DNA from: Sphingobium sp. D43FB
GTDB taxonomy: Bacteria; Pseudomonadota; Alphaproteobacteria; Sphingomonadales; Sphingomonadaceae
Direction: 5' to 3'
Length of the DNA stretch: 64,000 nt
Assembly: GCF_002312805.1 (NCBI RefSeq)
Contig: NZ_NMUA01000001.1
Location: forward strand, 1-64,000
The notes below the pieces were generated by a model, which worked only from the letters and a program-made list of their open reading frames with translations, was not told the origin of the DNA and ran no database searches. Position numbers and translations under genes: made by a program. Shown piece by piece: positions 1-7,991 of the stretch; within the stretch, counting starts at the first letter, position 1, and every line of letters begins with the position of its first letter.

Positions 1-2
1 CG

Positions 3-227
3 ACGTCCTGCTCATGGCTCAATGCCGTCGAGGGCTTCTTTGCAAAGTTGACCCGGCGGCGGCTGAAAAACGGCGTCTTCCACTCCGTTGTCGATCTGCA
101 GGCCGCCATCAACCGCTTCATCAAGGAGCATAATGAGGCGCCGCGCCCCTTCGTCTGGAAGGCTGACCCTGACCAAATCATCGCCGCCGTTAGGCGCGGG
201 CACCAAATGTTGGAATCAATCCACTAG
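3..227 (+). mobile_element. IS630-family transposase, C-terminal fragment (truncated by window edge)
   Basis: The frame is open from the first base and gives 74 residues before TAG. It contains SWLNAVEGFFAKLTRRRL and, near the end, FVWKADPDQIIAAVRRG and HQMLESIH. This matches the C-terminal DDE block of IS630-type transposases, where the NxVE glutamate is the third catalytic acid. The rest of the element lies to the left of the window. The element's right end should fall just after the stop. A TA at 244-245 is a plausible target-site TA, since IS630 elements insert at TA, but the inverted repeat cannot be confirmed without the left end. Confidence 0.85.
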
Positions 228-277
228 CGGGAACCACGCAGTCTAATTCAGCGGTCTTCGTCCTGCTAACGCAAGCG

Positions 278-541
278 TTGACCATCGCGCTGATCGTTGC
301 TCTGACCCTGCTGGTCTCCCGTTGGCGTAGCCGTGTCGCGATGTGGATATCGATCATTCTCTTTGCTATTGGTATACCTAGTGTTTTTTCACTGGCTGCA
401 CATGGACTTTTGGCAGGTGCCCACTTCATCACTGTACTGCAGACTTTCGGTCAATTAGTTGCGTATGGCCTGCTGTTCACACCGGAAGCGCGGGCTTGGA
501 TGAAGGCAGGCACCTCTCCTCGAGCAGGCGTGATGGGCTAA
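278..541 (+). CDS. small membrane protein, probably the 3' remnant of a gene interrupted by the IS630 element
   Basis: An 87-residue frame with a TTG as first possible start. It has two or three hydrophobic segments (roughly residues 2-13, 20-41 and 47-67) and ends FTPEARAWMKAG, a tail seen in small inner-membrane proteins of unknown function. The same frame is open upstream with further hydrophobic coding (VFVLLTQALT before the TTG) right up to the transposase stop, and no Shine-Dalgarno precedes the TTG. The simplest reading is a membrane-protein gene whose 5' part was cut off by the insertion. Bases 542-682 hold nothing I recognise. Confidence 0.45.
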   Translation: MTIALIVALTLLVSRWRSRVAMWISIILFAIGIPSVFSLAAHGLLAGAHFITVLQTFGQLVAYGLLFTPEARAWMKAGTSPRAGVMG

Positions 542-682
542 GGTCCGCTTTCCACCAAAATTCGAAATGGCCATGTTGACACGACCGTCCTCACGCATCG
601 GAAAGTCTAGCCATCGCTATGTAGAAAAGCTGGTTGAGCGGGAGTGACCGCTCTCAGGCAGGCCGACAACTAACGTCCAGCC

Positions 683-1153
683 TCACACCGGCCGCGTGCG
701 CCACATCGCAATCGGGATCATCGTCAGCACGGGTTGATCGTCCTGGTTGAGGATCGTCACCTTGTTGCGCACGATCCCCATTTCCGGGCGGCTTTTCGAT
801 GCCTTTTTGTCGATCACTTCGCTTGTCCCGCGCAGCGTGTCGCCGGGGCGCAGTGGGCGGAGCCAGCGTAGCTCATCGACGCCGATCGCGCCCAAGCTCG
901 CCGCCTGTCGCCCCGGATTCCTCTGCATCTCGGTCACGAACATCTTCATGAACAGCGCGGTGGTGTGCCACCCGCTGGCTGACAAGGTGCCGAAATGGGT
1001 GGTCGCTGCGGCCTCGTCGGACAGGTGGAAGGGCTGGGCGTCGAACTCCGCGGCGAAGGCGATCGTTTCCTCGCGGCTGACCGTCAACGGCCCGAAGGCG
1101 AAGCTGTCGCCGACTTCAATGTCCTCGAAATAGAGAATGTCATCCATCGCCAC
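683..1153 (-). CDS. MaoC-family dehydratase (hot-dog fold)
   Basis: A 156-residue single hot-dog domain. The hydratase-2 type pattern FDAQPFHLSDEAA gives the Asp38/His43 pair used by MaoC-like enoyl-CoA hydratases, and SGWH at 60-63 is the usual second conserved block. The likely reaction is hydration of an enoyl-CoA; the substrate cannot be told from sequence. The first codon is GTG with AAGGA about 6 bases upstream; an in-frame ATG at 1147 is the alternative. It lies downstream of the phosphatase pair on the same strand, 54 bp away, and may be read through from it. Confidence 0.85.
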   Translation of the reverse strand: MAMDDILYFEDIEVGDSFAFGPLTVSREETIAFAAEFDAQPFHLSDEAAATTHFGTLSASGWHTTALFMKMFVTEMQRNPGRQAASLGAIGVDELRWLRPLRPGDTLRGTSEVIDKKASKSRPEMGIVRNKVTILNQDDQPVLTMIPIAMWRTRPV

Positions 1154-1207
1154 GCCTATCCTTTTGCAATGGATGCCGTTCTATCACCCCTTACGTTTAC
1201 GTCAATG

Positions 1208-2761
1208 TCAGCTGATTTGCAGCGAAGGCTGGCCGCGCGGGACGGTCATGGTCGCTCGCGTGCTGATCGCGCCGCCCGGCGTCGACACCTGATCCATCAC
1301 GCGCGCCTGCGTCGTCCAGGCGTCGGGCGTGACTTCGCAGACCAGATAGCCGCGCTGGTCGTTGATGAATTTCAGCTCGGCGTTGTTCTTCAACATTACA
1401 TCGCTGCCGGTGCGCAGGTTCGACCCGTCGCCGCCCGACGAGATGGAGGTGGACACGAATTCGACCGCCACGGCCTTGTCGCCATTGTCGAGCAGCCCGG
1501 CGAAATTCTGATGCTCGTCGCCGGTCAGCACCACGACATTATCGAGACCACGCATCTTGGCCAGCAACCGGCTGCGCTGCGCCGTATAGGCGGCCCAAGT
1601 GTCGATATTATAGATTTTCTGGGTCTCGTCGGCATAGCGGCGGCGGTCGAGCGACATCATCATGATCTGCTGCGCCACGCAATTCCATTTCGTCTGGCCC
1701 CGCGTCATGTTGCGCACCAGCCAGCTTTCCTCCTCGGCGGAAATGACCATCGCCTTGCTGTCGTCGATGCCGGGGCAATAGGGTTTGAACCCATCGTCAC
1801 ACGGCTGATCCGTGCGGAAGGAGCGGGTGTCGAGAAAGTCGATCGACAGCAGATCGCCGAACCGCGCTTCGCGATAGGCGTTGGTGATGAGGCCGTTGCG
1901 CGGCATCATCGCCGCACGCACCGGCATAAATTCATACCAGGCCTGCAGCCCCGCCTGGCGGCGCAAGCGGAAGATTTCAGCGGGGCTGTTCCCCTTGCCG
2001 GCGAAATCCTGGACCCAATTATTGTCGATCTCATGATCGTCGAACGTTGGGAACCATGTGTGCCGGGCGCGTGCTGCCTGCAGGTCGTAATCGCTCAGAT
2101 ATTGAGCATAGCGCAGCCGATAATCGACAATGTCGATGCAATCCTGGCCGATATGCTGGCGGACCTGCGCCTCCGGCAGTCCGTCCTTGTCATAGTCCGG
2201 TCCGCGCTTTTTATATTCGTAAATGAAGTCGCCATAATGATAGACGAAGGCAAGGTCATCCTCGCGCGCCAGATGGCGGAACGCGGTGAACAGGCCGTCC
2301 TCATAATTCTGGCACCCGGCCACGCCGAATTTCAGCGCCTTGGGGCTGGCCGAGGCCAGCGGCAAGGTGCGTGCCCGCCCGCGCGGCGACTGGTCGCCTG
2401 CCAGCGCGAACCGATACCAATAGGGCCGGTCAGGCTGCAACCCTGACACCTCGACATGGACGCTGTGGCCAAGTTCAGGCCGCGCGGTGGCTTCGCCTGA
2501 CGCCACGATCGTCTTGAAACGATCGTCGCTTGCCACTTCCCACTTCACCGGCAACGGGACGGTCGGCATCCCGCCATGCGGCTCGAACGGTTTGGGTGCC
2601 AGCTTGGTCCAGATGACAAAGCCATCCGCCGCCGGATCACCCGACGTCACCCCCAGCGAAAAGGGATAGCCCGCATACCAGCTTTGCGCCTTCAGCAAAG
2701 CGGGCGCGCCGATGGCGGGGGCAGTGGCGGCGGCGGTCAATATCTGGCGACGGGTCAGCAT
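1208..2761 (-). CDS. phoD: PhoD-type alkaline phosphatase, Tat-exported
   Basis: 517 residues. The N-terminus MLTRRQILTAAATAPAIG has twin arginines followed by a hydrophobic stretch, a Tat signal as expected for PhoD, which folds with its metals before export. The metallophosphatase blocks follow in order: GDFIYEY, TFDDHEIDNNW, and LTGDEHQNF near residue 410. It would hydrolyse phosphate mono- and diesters in the periplasm. It starts 21 bp after the stop of the next phosphodiesterase gene, so the two form one transcription unit under the Pho-box-like site at 4109-4126. Confidence 0.93.
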   Translation of the reverse strand: MLTRRQILTAAATAPAIGAPALLKAQSWYAGYPFSLGVTSGDPAADGFVIWTKLAPKPFEPHGGMPTVPLPVKWEVASDDRFKTIVASGEATARPELGHSVHVEVSGLQPDRPYWYRFALAGDQSPRGRARTLPLASASPKALKFGVAGCQNYEDGLFTAFRHLAREDDLAFVYHYGDFIYEYKKRGPDYDKDGLPEAQVRQHIGQDCIDIVDYRLRYAQYLSDYDLQAARARHTWFPTFDDHEIDNNWVQDFAGKGNSPAEIFRLRRQAGLQAWYEFMPVRAAMMPRNGLITNAYREARFGDLLSIDFLDTRSFRTDQPCDDGFKPYCPGIDDSKAMVISAEEESWLVRNMTRGQTKWNCVAQQIMMMSLDRRRYADETQKIYNIDTWAAYTAQRSRLLAKMRGLDNVVVLTGDEHQNFAGLLDNGDKAVAVEFVSTSISSGGDGSNLRTGSDVMLKNNAELKFINDQRGYLVCEVTPDAWTTQARVMDQVSTPGGAISTRATMTVPRGQPSLQIS

Positions 2762-2782
2762 GGCAAATGTCCTGAAGGAAGG

Positions 2783-4057
2783 TCAGTGTGCGAGAATGGG
2801 GGCAAGCGCGGCTGGATCACCGTCACCGGGCACCGGCGCGACACCGATCAGACGCGTGAGCAGGGGATAGACATCGACATTGGCGAAATCGCGCTTTGGC
2901 TTGTTGCCTGCCGCGAAGGCCGGGCCGTGCGCGATGAACAATGCGCGCATTTCCGGTGCCTGATCGTCCCAGCCATGGCTGCCGCCGGTTATGGCGTAGG
3001 TCGGCGTGGTCGGCTGAATCTCCCACCCGGTTTCGCCCAGGCAGAAATAGGGCGGGATGCGCCGATGCGTGCCATAATGGAAACGGGCGGGCATCGCTTC
3101 CTTGCGCCAGCATTGCATATGGGGGTGGGGCTTGAGCAGAGCGGCTTCCAGCGCCTTTTCGCGTCCCGGCTGTGCCGCCAGCGTGGCATAAGGACCGGAT
3201 TCGACAACGCGATAATCGGCCGGATCAGCGATCTTGTCCAATATTACCACCCGGTCGCTGGCGCTGGCGGCCATGCCGTGATCGGACAGGATGACGAGAT
3301 TGGCGGGCTGCCCCATAGTCTTCAGACCGTCGATCAGGTCACGAATATGGCCGTCCACCTCTGTTGCCGCGCGCGCGGTTTCCGGTGCATCCGGTCCATA
3401 AATATGACCGGCCGTATCAACGATGTCGAAATAGAGGGTGACGAAGCGCGGGCGGATGGCGGCCGGGCGGCGAAGGACGTCCAGCACCATGTTGACGCGC
3501 TGGGTGCCACTGACCTGCTGATTGAACTGCGCCCAGTCGCTCGGCCGGGTGCCGCCGTCCAATGTATAGGGCCATTGCTGCAGGCGCGTGCCACCCCAGG
3601 CTACGTTGGAGCCGGGCCAGAACATGGTGGCCGTGCGTATTCCCGCCTTTTCCGCCGTTACCCAGATCGGTTCCGCCTCATTCCACCAATAAGGATCGTC
3701 GCTCGCCATGGTGAAGCGTTCATCGGGGCGGGTAACGTCCTCCATGCTGTTGGCGACGATGCCATTATGGTCGGGCCGCTTGCCCGTCACGACGGTCCAG
3801 TGATTGGGGAAGGTCTTGGTCGGAAAGGACGGGCGCATGGGCGCTTCGACGCCGCCCGCAGCCAGCCCGGAAAGGACAGGCGTCACGCCCCGTTCGAGAT
3901 AATCGGGGTGAAAGCCGTCGATCGACACCAGGATGGTGACCGGCGCGCGTTCCTCTGTCGGGGCAGCGACGGCCGGACGCTGTTCGACCGAAGCGCATGC
4001 CCCCAGCACGCTGGATAAGGACAGGCAAAGGGCAACGGCTATCGAACGGGGGATCAT
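2783..4057 (-). CDS. lipoprotein nucleotide pyrophosphatase/phosphodiesterase (alkaline phosphatase superfamily)
   Basis: 424 residues from the ATG at 4057. I chose this start because it gives a clean lipoprotein signal (MIPRSIAVALCLSLSSVLGAC, Cys at lipobox LGAC); a longer frame upstream adds a charged non-signal extension. The type-I phosphodiesterase signature follows: FPTKTFPNHWTVVTGKRP contains the nucleophilic Thr, GHIYGP and LSDHGMAA the metal ligands. These enzymes (ENPP-like) split phosphodiester or pyrophosphate bonds in nucleotides or lipids outside the cytoplasm. It is first gene of a pair with phoD, and the Pho-box-like repeat lies 52-69 bp upstream. Confidence 0.88.
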   Translation of the reverse strand: MIPRSIAVALCLSLSSVLGACASVEQRPAVAAPTEERAPVTILVSIDGFHPDYLERGVTPVLSGLAAGGVEAPMRPSFPTKTFPNHWTVVTGKRPDHNGIVANSMEDVTRPDERFTMASDDPYWWNEAEPIWVTAEKAGIRTATMFWPGSNVAWGGTRLQQWPYTLDGGTRPSDWAQFNQQVSGTQRVNMVLDVLRRPAAIRPRFVTLYFDIVDTAGHIYGPDAPETARAATEVDGHIRDLIDGLKTMGQPANLVILSDHGMAASASDRVVILDKIADPADYRVVESGPYATLAAQPGREKALEAALLKPHPHMQCWRKEAMPARFHYGTHRRIPPYFCLGETGWEIQPTTPTYAITGGSHGWDDQAPEMRALFIAHGPAFAAGNKPKRDFANVDVYPLLTRLIGVAPVPGDGDPAALAPILAH

Positions 4058-4108
4058 GGCGACTCTATGATTAGGGGCTTTTGAAGCATGGCGCTTAGCA
4101 GGGATGCC

Positions 4109-4126
4109 ATGACGGTAAAGTGACAC
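4109..4126 (-). promoter_or_regulatory. Pho-box-like direct repeat before the phosphatase operon
   Basis: Read on the minus strand the site is GTGTCAC-TTTA-CCGTCAT. These are two 7-mers with a 4-base spacer, an 11-base period as in the PhoB consensus CTGTCAY-N4-CTGTCAY. It lies 52-69 bp before the ATG of the phosphodiesterase gene and touches the last base of the DNA glycosylase gene. Position and target fit phosphate-starvation control. PhoB itself is not in the window, so binding is inferred. Confidence 0.6.
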
Positions 4127-4659
4127 TAAGCGGCAGGTGGGGCAATCCACGACCGCAGGGCGGCCCAGCGCTCGGCCTTTTGCGCGCGCGACAGGCTGGC
4201 ATAGGCGCCGCTGGAGGAGGGGAGGTCGATCAGCGTCAGGCCCGGCCGGTCACCCAACTGCCGCCGCCCCTGCATCGCGGCGGTCTTGCCATTGAAGCCG
4301 ATCGCTTCGAGCATCGGCAGCCGCGCGACGAACGCCCCCAGATCGCGGACTTCCGCCCCCCGAATGGCCCCGTCCAGGCTCCCCTCACGCTGCGCGCTTT
4401 CGATCACATCCCATAGGCCGACGCCCCGTGCCCGCAACCGCTTCAGCCGCATGGCATAGGGGTGGCCGCGCAAATCCTCGCCCAGCACATCGCCCATCAG
4501 CAGCCAGAAGGCGTTGCCGCGATGGGCATAATATTCCCCCTGCCGGATCGACGCATCACCGGGCAGGCTGCCGAGGATCAGCAGCCTTGTGTCCGCATCG
4601 ACGCTGGGCGGGAAGGCGGCCTTGCGCTGCGCAGGCGATTGACCGGGACGCAGCGCCAA
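4126..4659 (-). CDS. family 6 uracil-DNA-glycosylase superfamily protein (hypoxanthine-DNA glycosylase)
   Basis: 177 residues. GSLPGDASIRQGEYYAHRGN at about 31-50 followed by FW, and later LPSSSGAYASL, are the two active-site motifs of the DNA-deoxyinosine glycosylase branch of the UDG superfamily. Family members remove hypoxanthine (deaminated adenine) and sometimes uracil from DNA. There is no signal peptide. It lies 3 bp downstream of ychF on the same strand and is probably cotranscribed with it. Specificity for hypoxanthine is by family only. Confidence 0.85.
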   Translation of the reverse strand: MALRPGQSPAQRKAAFPPSVDADTRLLILGSLPGDASIRQGEYYAHRGNAFWLLMGDVLGEDLRGHPYAMRLKRLRARGVGLWDVIESAQREGSLDGAIRGAEVRDLGAFVARLPMLEAIGFNGKTAAMQGRRQLGDRPGLTLIDLPSSSGAYASLSRAQKAERWAALRSWIAPPAA

Positions 4660-4662
4660 GGG

Positions 4663-5763
4663 TCAGACGTTGAAGCGGAACAGCATGATGTCGCCATCCT
4701 GCGTCACATAGTCCTTGCCTTCCGACCGCCATTTGCCCGCTTCCTTGGCCCCGGCTTCGCCGTTAAACTGGACATAATCGTCAAAGGCCATGGTTTCGGC
4801 GCGGATGAAGCCCTTTTCGAAATCGGTATGGATCGCGCCCGCCGCTTGCGGGGCCTTCGATCCACGCGCCACGGTCCAGGCGCGCGCTTCCTTGGGGCCG
4901 ACGGTGAAGAAGGTGATGAGGCCAAGCAGTTCATAGCCCGCCCGGATGATCCGCGCGAGACCCGCTTCGGCAAGGCCCAGCGCTTCGAGATATTCCGCCC
5001 GTTCCTCGACCGGCATGGTGACGAGTTCCGCCTCAATGGCGGCGGAGACGATTACGGCCTTGGCATTTTCCGCCGCGGCCTTTTCGAACACACGCGCCGA
5101 ATGAGCGTTGCCGCTCGATGCGCTATCTTCCTCGACATTGCAGACATAGAGGACGGGCTTGGCGGTCAGCAATTGCGCCTGCGCGAACAGCCTTGCTTCT
5201 TCTTCGTCGCGCGGCACCGTCAGGCGCGCGGGCTTGCCGTCGCGCAGCAGGTCTAGCGCCTGACCCAGAACGGCGGCGGCCGCCTTGGCCTCCTTGTCGC
5301 CCTGCGCGCCCTTTTTCAACAGGTTGGGAACGCGCTTTTCCAGGCTTTCGAGGTCGGCCAGCATCAATTCCGTCTCGACCGTTTCGGCGTCGGCGATCGG
5401 ATCGACTTTATTTTCGACATGGGTGATGTCGTCATCTTCGAAACAGCGCAGCACATGGACAATCGCGTCGGTCTCGCGGATATTGGCCAGGAACTGGTTG
5501 CCCAGCCCTTCACCCTTGGACGCGCCACGCACCAGACCCGCAATGTCCACGAACGCCAATTGCGTTTCGATGATCTTGGCCGACCCGCCGATCTTCGCGA
5601 TCGTCTCCAGCCGGGGATCGGGCACGGCCACGCGCCCCTCATTCGGTTCGATGGTGCAGAAGGGATAGTTCGCCGCCTGCGCCGCCTGCGTCTCGGTCAA
5701 CGCGTTGAACAGGGTGGACTTGCCCACATTGGGAAGACCGACGATACCACAACGAAAACCCAT
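4663..5763 (-). CDS. ychF: redox-regulated ATPase/GTPase YchF
   Basis: 366 residues from the ATG at 5763, the universal YchF start MGFRCGIVGLPNVGKSTLFN. The open frame runs further upstream but that extension is not conserved. The P-loop is GLPNVGKST and the G3 region is FVDIAGLVRGASKGEGLGNQ; the C-terminal TGS domain ends in the strongly conserved ITFFTVGP, FEKGFIRAE and GDIMLFRFNV. YchF is an Obg-family protein that binds ribosomes and hydrolyses ATP; its precise role is not settled. It precedes the glycosylase gene and is divergent from the DUF983 gene. Confidence 0.97.
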   Translation of the reverse strand: MGFRCGIVGLPNVGKSTLFNALTETQAAQAANYPFCTIEPNEGRVAVPDPRLETIAKIGGSAKIIETQLAFVDIAGLVRGASKGEGLGNQFLANIRETDAIVHVLRCFEDDDITHVENKVDPIADAETVETELMLADLESLEKRVPNLLKKGAQGDKEAKAAAAVLGQALDLLRDGKPARLTVPRDEEEARLFAQAQLLTAKPVLYVCNVEEDSASSGNAHSARVFEKAAAENAKAVIVSAAIEAELVTMPVEERAEYLEALGLAEAGLARIIRAGYELLGLITFFTVGPKEARAWTVARGSKAPQAAGAIHTDFEKGFIRAETMAFDDYVQFNGEAGAKEAGKWRSEGKDYVTQDGDIMLFRFNV

Positions 5764-5895
5764 TTGACTGCCTTTGAAGATCGGAAGGATTGGCGCGCGC
5801 GATAGCGCCTTGTGCGCTCCTTGGCCAGTGGCGCGCAAAGGGGTAGGACAAAAGGGCCAATTGCAATGCGCTTCGCACGCGCCACATGGAGCGTC

Positions 5896-6345
5896 ATGAC
5901 AGACATGCAAAGCCAGGCCCATTGGGTTGACGAGACCGGCCGCCAGTGGCCCAAGCGCCCGGCGCATGAGACGGGTGTACTAGGCCGTTGTCCCCGCTGC
6001 GGCGAAGGGCATATCTTCAATGGCTTCCTGACCATGCGCGATCATTGCGAAGTCTGTGGCCTAAATTACAGCTTCGCCGACCCTGCCGATGGCCCCGCCG
6101 TATTCGTGCAATTATTCGCCTGCGTGCCCGGCGTCATTTTCATCATCATGCTCGAAATCATGGCGCGGCCGGGCGTGTGGGTCCATCTGGCCGTTGGCGT
6201 CCCCGTGCTGATCCTGACCACCATTTTGCCCATGCGCCCGATCAAGGGCTGGCTGGTCGCTGCCCAGTTCACGATGAAGGCGCAGGAAGCGGGCACGGCG
6301 GGCCTGTGGGCCAAATTACATGATGGCCAAGGCACGAAGCCCTAA
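5896..6345 (+). CDS. DUF983 family zinc-ribbon membrane protein
   Basis: 149 residues from the ATG at 5896; GGAG ends 4 bases upstream, and the frame before it is weakly coding. A zinc ribbon comes first (CPRCGEGHIF ... CEVCGLNYS, two CxxC pairs about 20 apart). Two transmembrane helices follow (VQLFACVPGVIFIIMLEIM and HLAVGVPVLILTTILPM), ending on the conserved RPIKGW. This is the DUF983 pattern, whose function is unknown. It ends 10 bp before the convergent regulator gene. Confidence 0.85.
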   Translation: MTDMQSQAHWVDETGRQWPKRPAHETGVLGRCPRCGEGHIFNGFLTMRDHCEVCGLNYSFADPADGPAVFVQLFACVPGVIFIIMLEIMARPGVWVHLAVGVPVLILTTILPMRPIKGWLVAAQFTMKAQEAGTAGLWAKLHDGQGTKP

Positions 6346-6354
6346 CCTCAGTCC

Positions 6355-7770
6355 TTACCCAATCCAGTAAGGCACGATCTGCCGATTGTCCGGGTCGACA
6401 TGGATCGGCCGATCGGCGGGCGGAAAGGCGCGCTGGTCGCAGCTTTGGCGCGAACAGAGGCGACAGGTGATGCCGATCGGCGTCGCCGCACCCTCGACGT
6501 CCAGCTGCAGGCCATCGGCATAGACGAAGTTCGCCGCATGCGCCGTCTCGCACCCCAACACCACGGCAAAGCGGCGCGGCGTCCGGCTATAGCTGCCCGA
6601 TGGCTTAACCAGCCCCTTGGCCATAGAGACATAGCGCACGCCATCGGGCGTTTCGCCCAGTTGCACGTTGATCCGGTCGGGGATCGCCACCGCCTCATGC
6701 ACGTTCCATAAAGGGCAAGCCCCGCCGAACCGCGCGAACTGCAACCGGGTGGCGCTGTGGCGTTTGGTGATATTGCCCGCCATGTCGACGCGGCAGAAGA
6801 AGAAGGGAATGCCGCGCAGCCCCGGTCGCTGAAGCGTCGAAAGCCGATGGCAGGCCTGTTCGAAACTGACGCCGAAGGTGCGGGCGAGCCGGTCGATGTC
6901 ATGGCGCATCGTGCGGGCGGCTTCGCGGAAGGCGGCATAGGGCATCAGCAGCGCGCCCGCCGCGTAGTTACCAAGACCTATGGCCAGCAGACGGTCTGCC
7001 CCAGTCACCGGCAGTCCCGCCTTGCTCACCACATCAGCGATCACGGCCTGCCCCTCCAGCATCATGAGCTGGTGCGCCAGCATGAATTTGCGGCTCTCGG
7101 TCGGCAGCGCCGCGTTGACGAATAGCCGCTTGGTACTGCTGGTATAGGATCGCAACGCGCTGTCGGGCGTATCGGCGATCAGCGTTTCGATGCCATGCCG
7201 CCGCGCCAGCGCTTCGACCAGCATGCCTTCGTCCAGTGTTTGTCCGGCGGTAAAGCTGGCGGCCATGTCCTCGGCCAGGCAATCGATGCTGTGAACATAA
7301 TTGCCCGCCTCATGAAACCAGTCGCGCGCCGCCTCCCATGGCAGCCGGGCCTGCACCGTGCTGTCATTGGCGATCGCTTCCTCGATCATGTTGATGCGCT
7401 CGTTCGCCCGCAGATGTGCATTATAAAGGTCGAGATAGCGCGCCGCGAATTCCGGGAACTGCAAATGCAATTTCTCGATCCGTTCCGGCTCCAGCGCGAC
7501 GCCAGGCAATTCGGGATGGCTGAGCGCGAAGGTGAAGGCGCCCAGCATCTGCTCATCCTCACGCGCGTCAAAGCTGGCCCAATCGGTCGGAAAGGCATTG
7601 GCGAGTGCGGCCTTGACCTTGGCGGTCAGGGGGCGGTCATCATTCTCCATCTGGGATAGGTAGGACACGGAAATGCCCAACGCCTGCGCCATCGTCGCCT
7701 GATCCATGCGATGATCGAGGCGCAACTGGCGCAGCCTTGGTCCTGCAAAGATACGATTGCCGCGTGCCAT
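6355..7770 (-). CDS. XRE-family short-chain fatty-acyl transcriptional regulator (ScfR/RamB type)
   Basis: 471 residues. An N-terminal XRE helix-turn-helix (about 8-65: [19 protein letters not shown], then [10 protein letters not shown]) is followed by an ImmA/IrrE-like middle ([15 protein letters not shown]) and the cysteine-rich C-terminal DUF2083-type domain ([29 protein letters not shown]). This is the arrangement of regulators of acetate/propionate metabolism such as RamB and PrpR, which sense acyl-CoA. It is divergent from pccB, and the shared 221-bp gap holds three TTTGCRAA boxes, so it very likely controls the propionate genes and perhaps itself. Confidence 0.9.
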   Translation of the reverse strand: MARGNRIFAGPRLRQLRLDHRMDQATMAQALGISVSYLSQMENDDRPLTAKVKAALANAFPTDWASFDAREDEQMLGAFTFALSHPELPGVALEPERIEKLHLQFPEFAARYLDLYNAHLRANERINMIEEAIANDSTVQARLPWEAARDWFHEAGNYVHSIDCLAEDMAASFTAGQTLDEGMLVEALARRHGIETLIADTPDSALRSYTSSTKRLFVNAALPTESRKFMLAHQLMMLEGQAVIADVVSKAGLPVTGADRLLAIGLGNYAAGALLMPYAAFREAARTMRHDIDRLARTFGVSFEQACHRLSTLQRPGLRGIPFFFCRVDMAGNITKRHSATRLQFARFGGACPLWNVHEAVAIPDRINVQLGETPDGVRYVSMAKGLVKPSGSYSRTPRRFAVVLGCETAHAANFVYADGLQLDVEGAATPIGITCRLCSRQSCDQRAFPPADRPIHVDPDNRQIVPYWIG

Positions 7771-7790
7771 ATTTGGGTTCCCCGCTTCAT

Positions 7791-7861
7791 GTTCCCCGGC
7801 GAAGGCCGGGGTCCAGTCCCATGGTCCGAACTGGACCCCGCCCTTCGCCGGGGCACGGAAC
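7791..7861. repeat. two-armed palindromic repeat (REPIN-like) before the operator cluster
   Basis: The left arm (7791-7817) has the hairpin CCCCGGCGAAGGCCGGGG followed by TCCAGT. The right arm (7830-7861) is its imperfect reverse complement (ACTGGACCCCGCCCTTCGCC...). A 12-base centre separates them. It is immediately upstream of the regulator's start codon and the TTTGC boxes. Confidence 0.8.
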
Positions 7862-7882
7862 AGGCCTGCTCCCAGTTCCTAA

Positions 7883-7937
7883 TTTGCGAAGTCGTGATTT
7901 GCAAATTAGCAAATTTACATTTGCGAAAAGTCGCAAA
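7883..7937. promoter_or_regulatory. TTTGCRAA operator cluster between the regulator and pccB
   Basis: Three same-orientation boxes are seen: TTTGCGAA (7883-7890), TTTGCAAA (7898-7905) and TTTGCGAA (7920-7927). The last sits in a perfect inverted repeat, TTTGCGA-AAAG-TCGCAAA (7920-7937); the middle one is part of TTTGC-N6-GCAAA (7898-7913). RamB-type regulators recognise TTTGCAAA-like sequences, and the divergent gene encodes such a regulator. The cluster ends 54 bp before the pccB start. It is AT-rich against a GC-rich background. Confidence 0.7.
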
Positions 7938-7991
7938 GCTTGGGACAGAGCCGCTATAAGACGTCCGCGCAATGACCGGAGAGATATGCCT

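Noticed and set aside
2576..4018. 480-residue plus-strand frame over the phosphodiesterase gene
   Set aside because: No start context or recognisable domain; the opposite frame has signal peptide and catalytic motifs.
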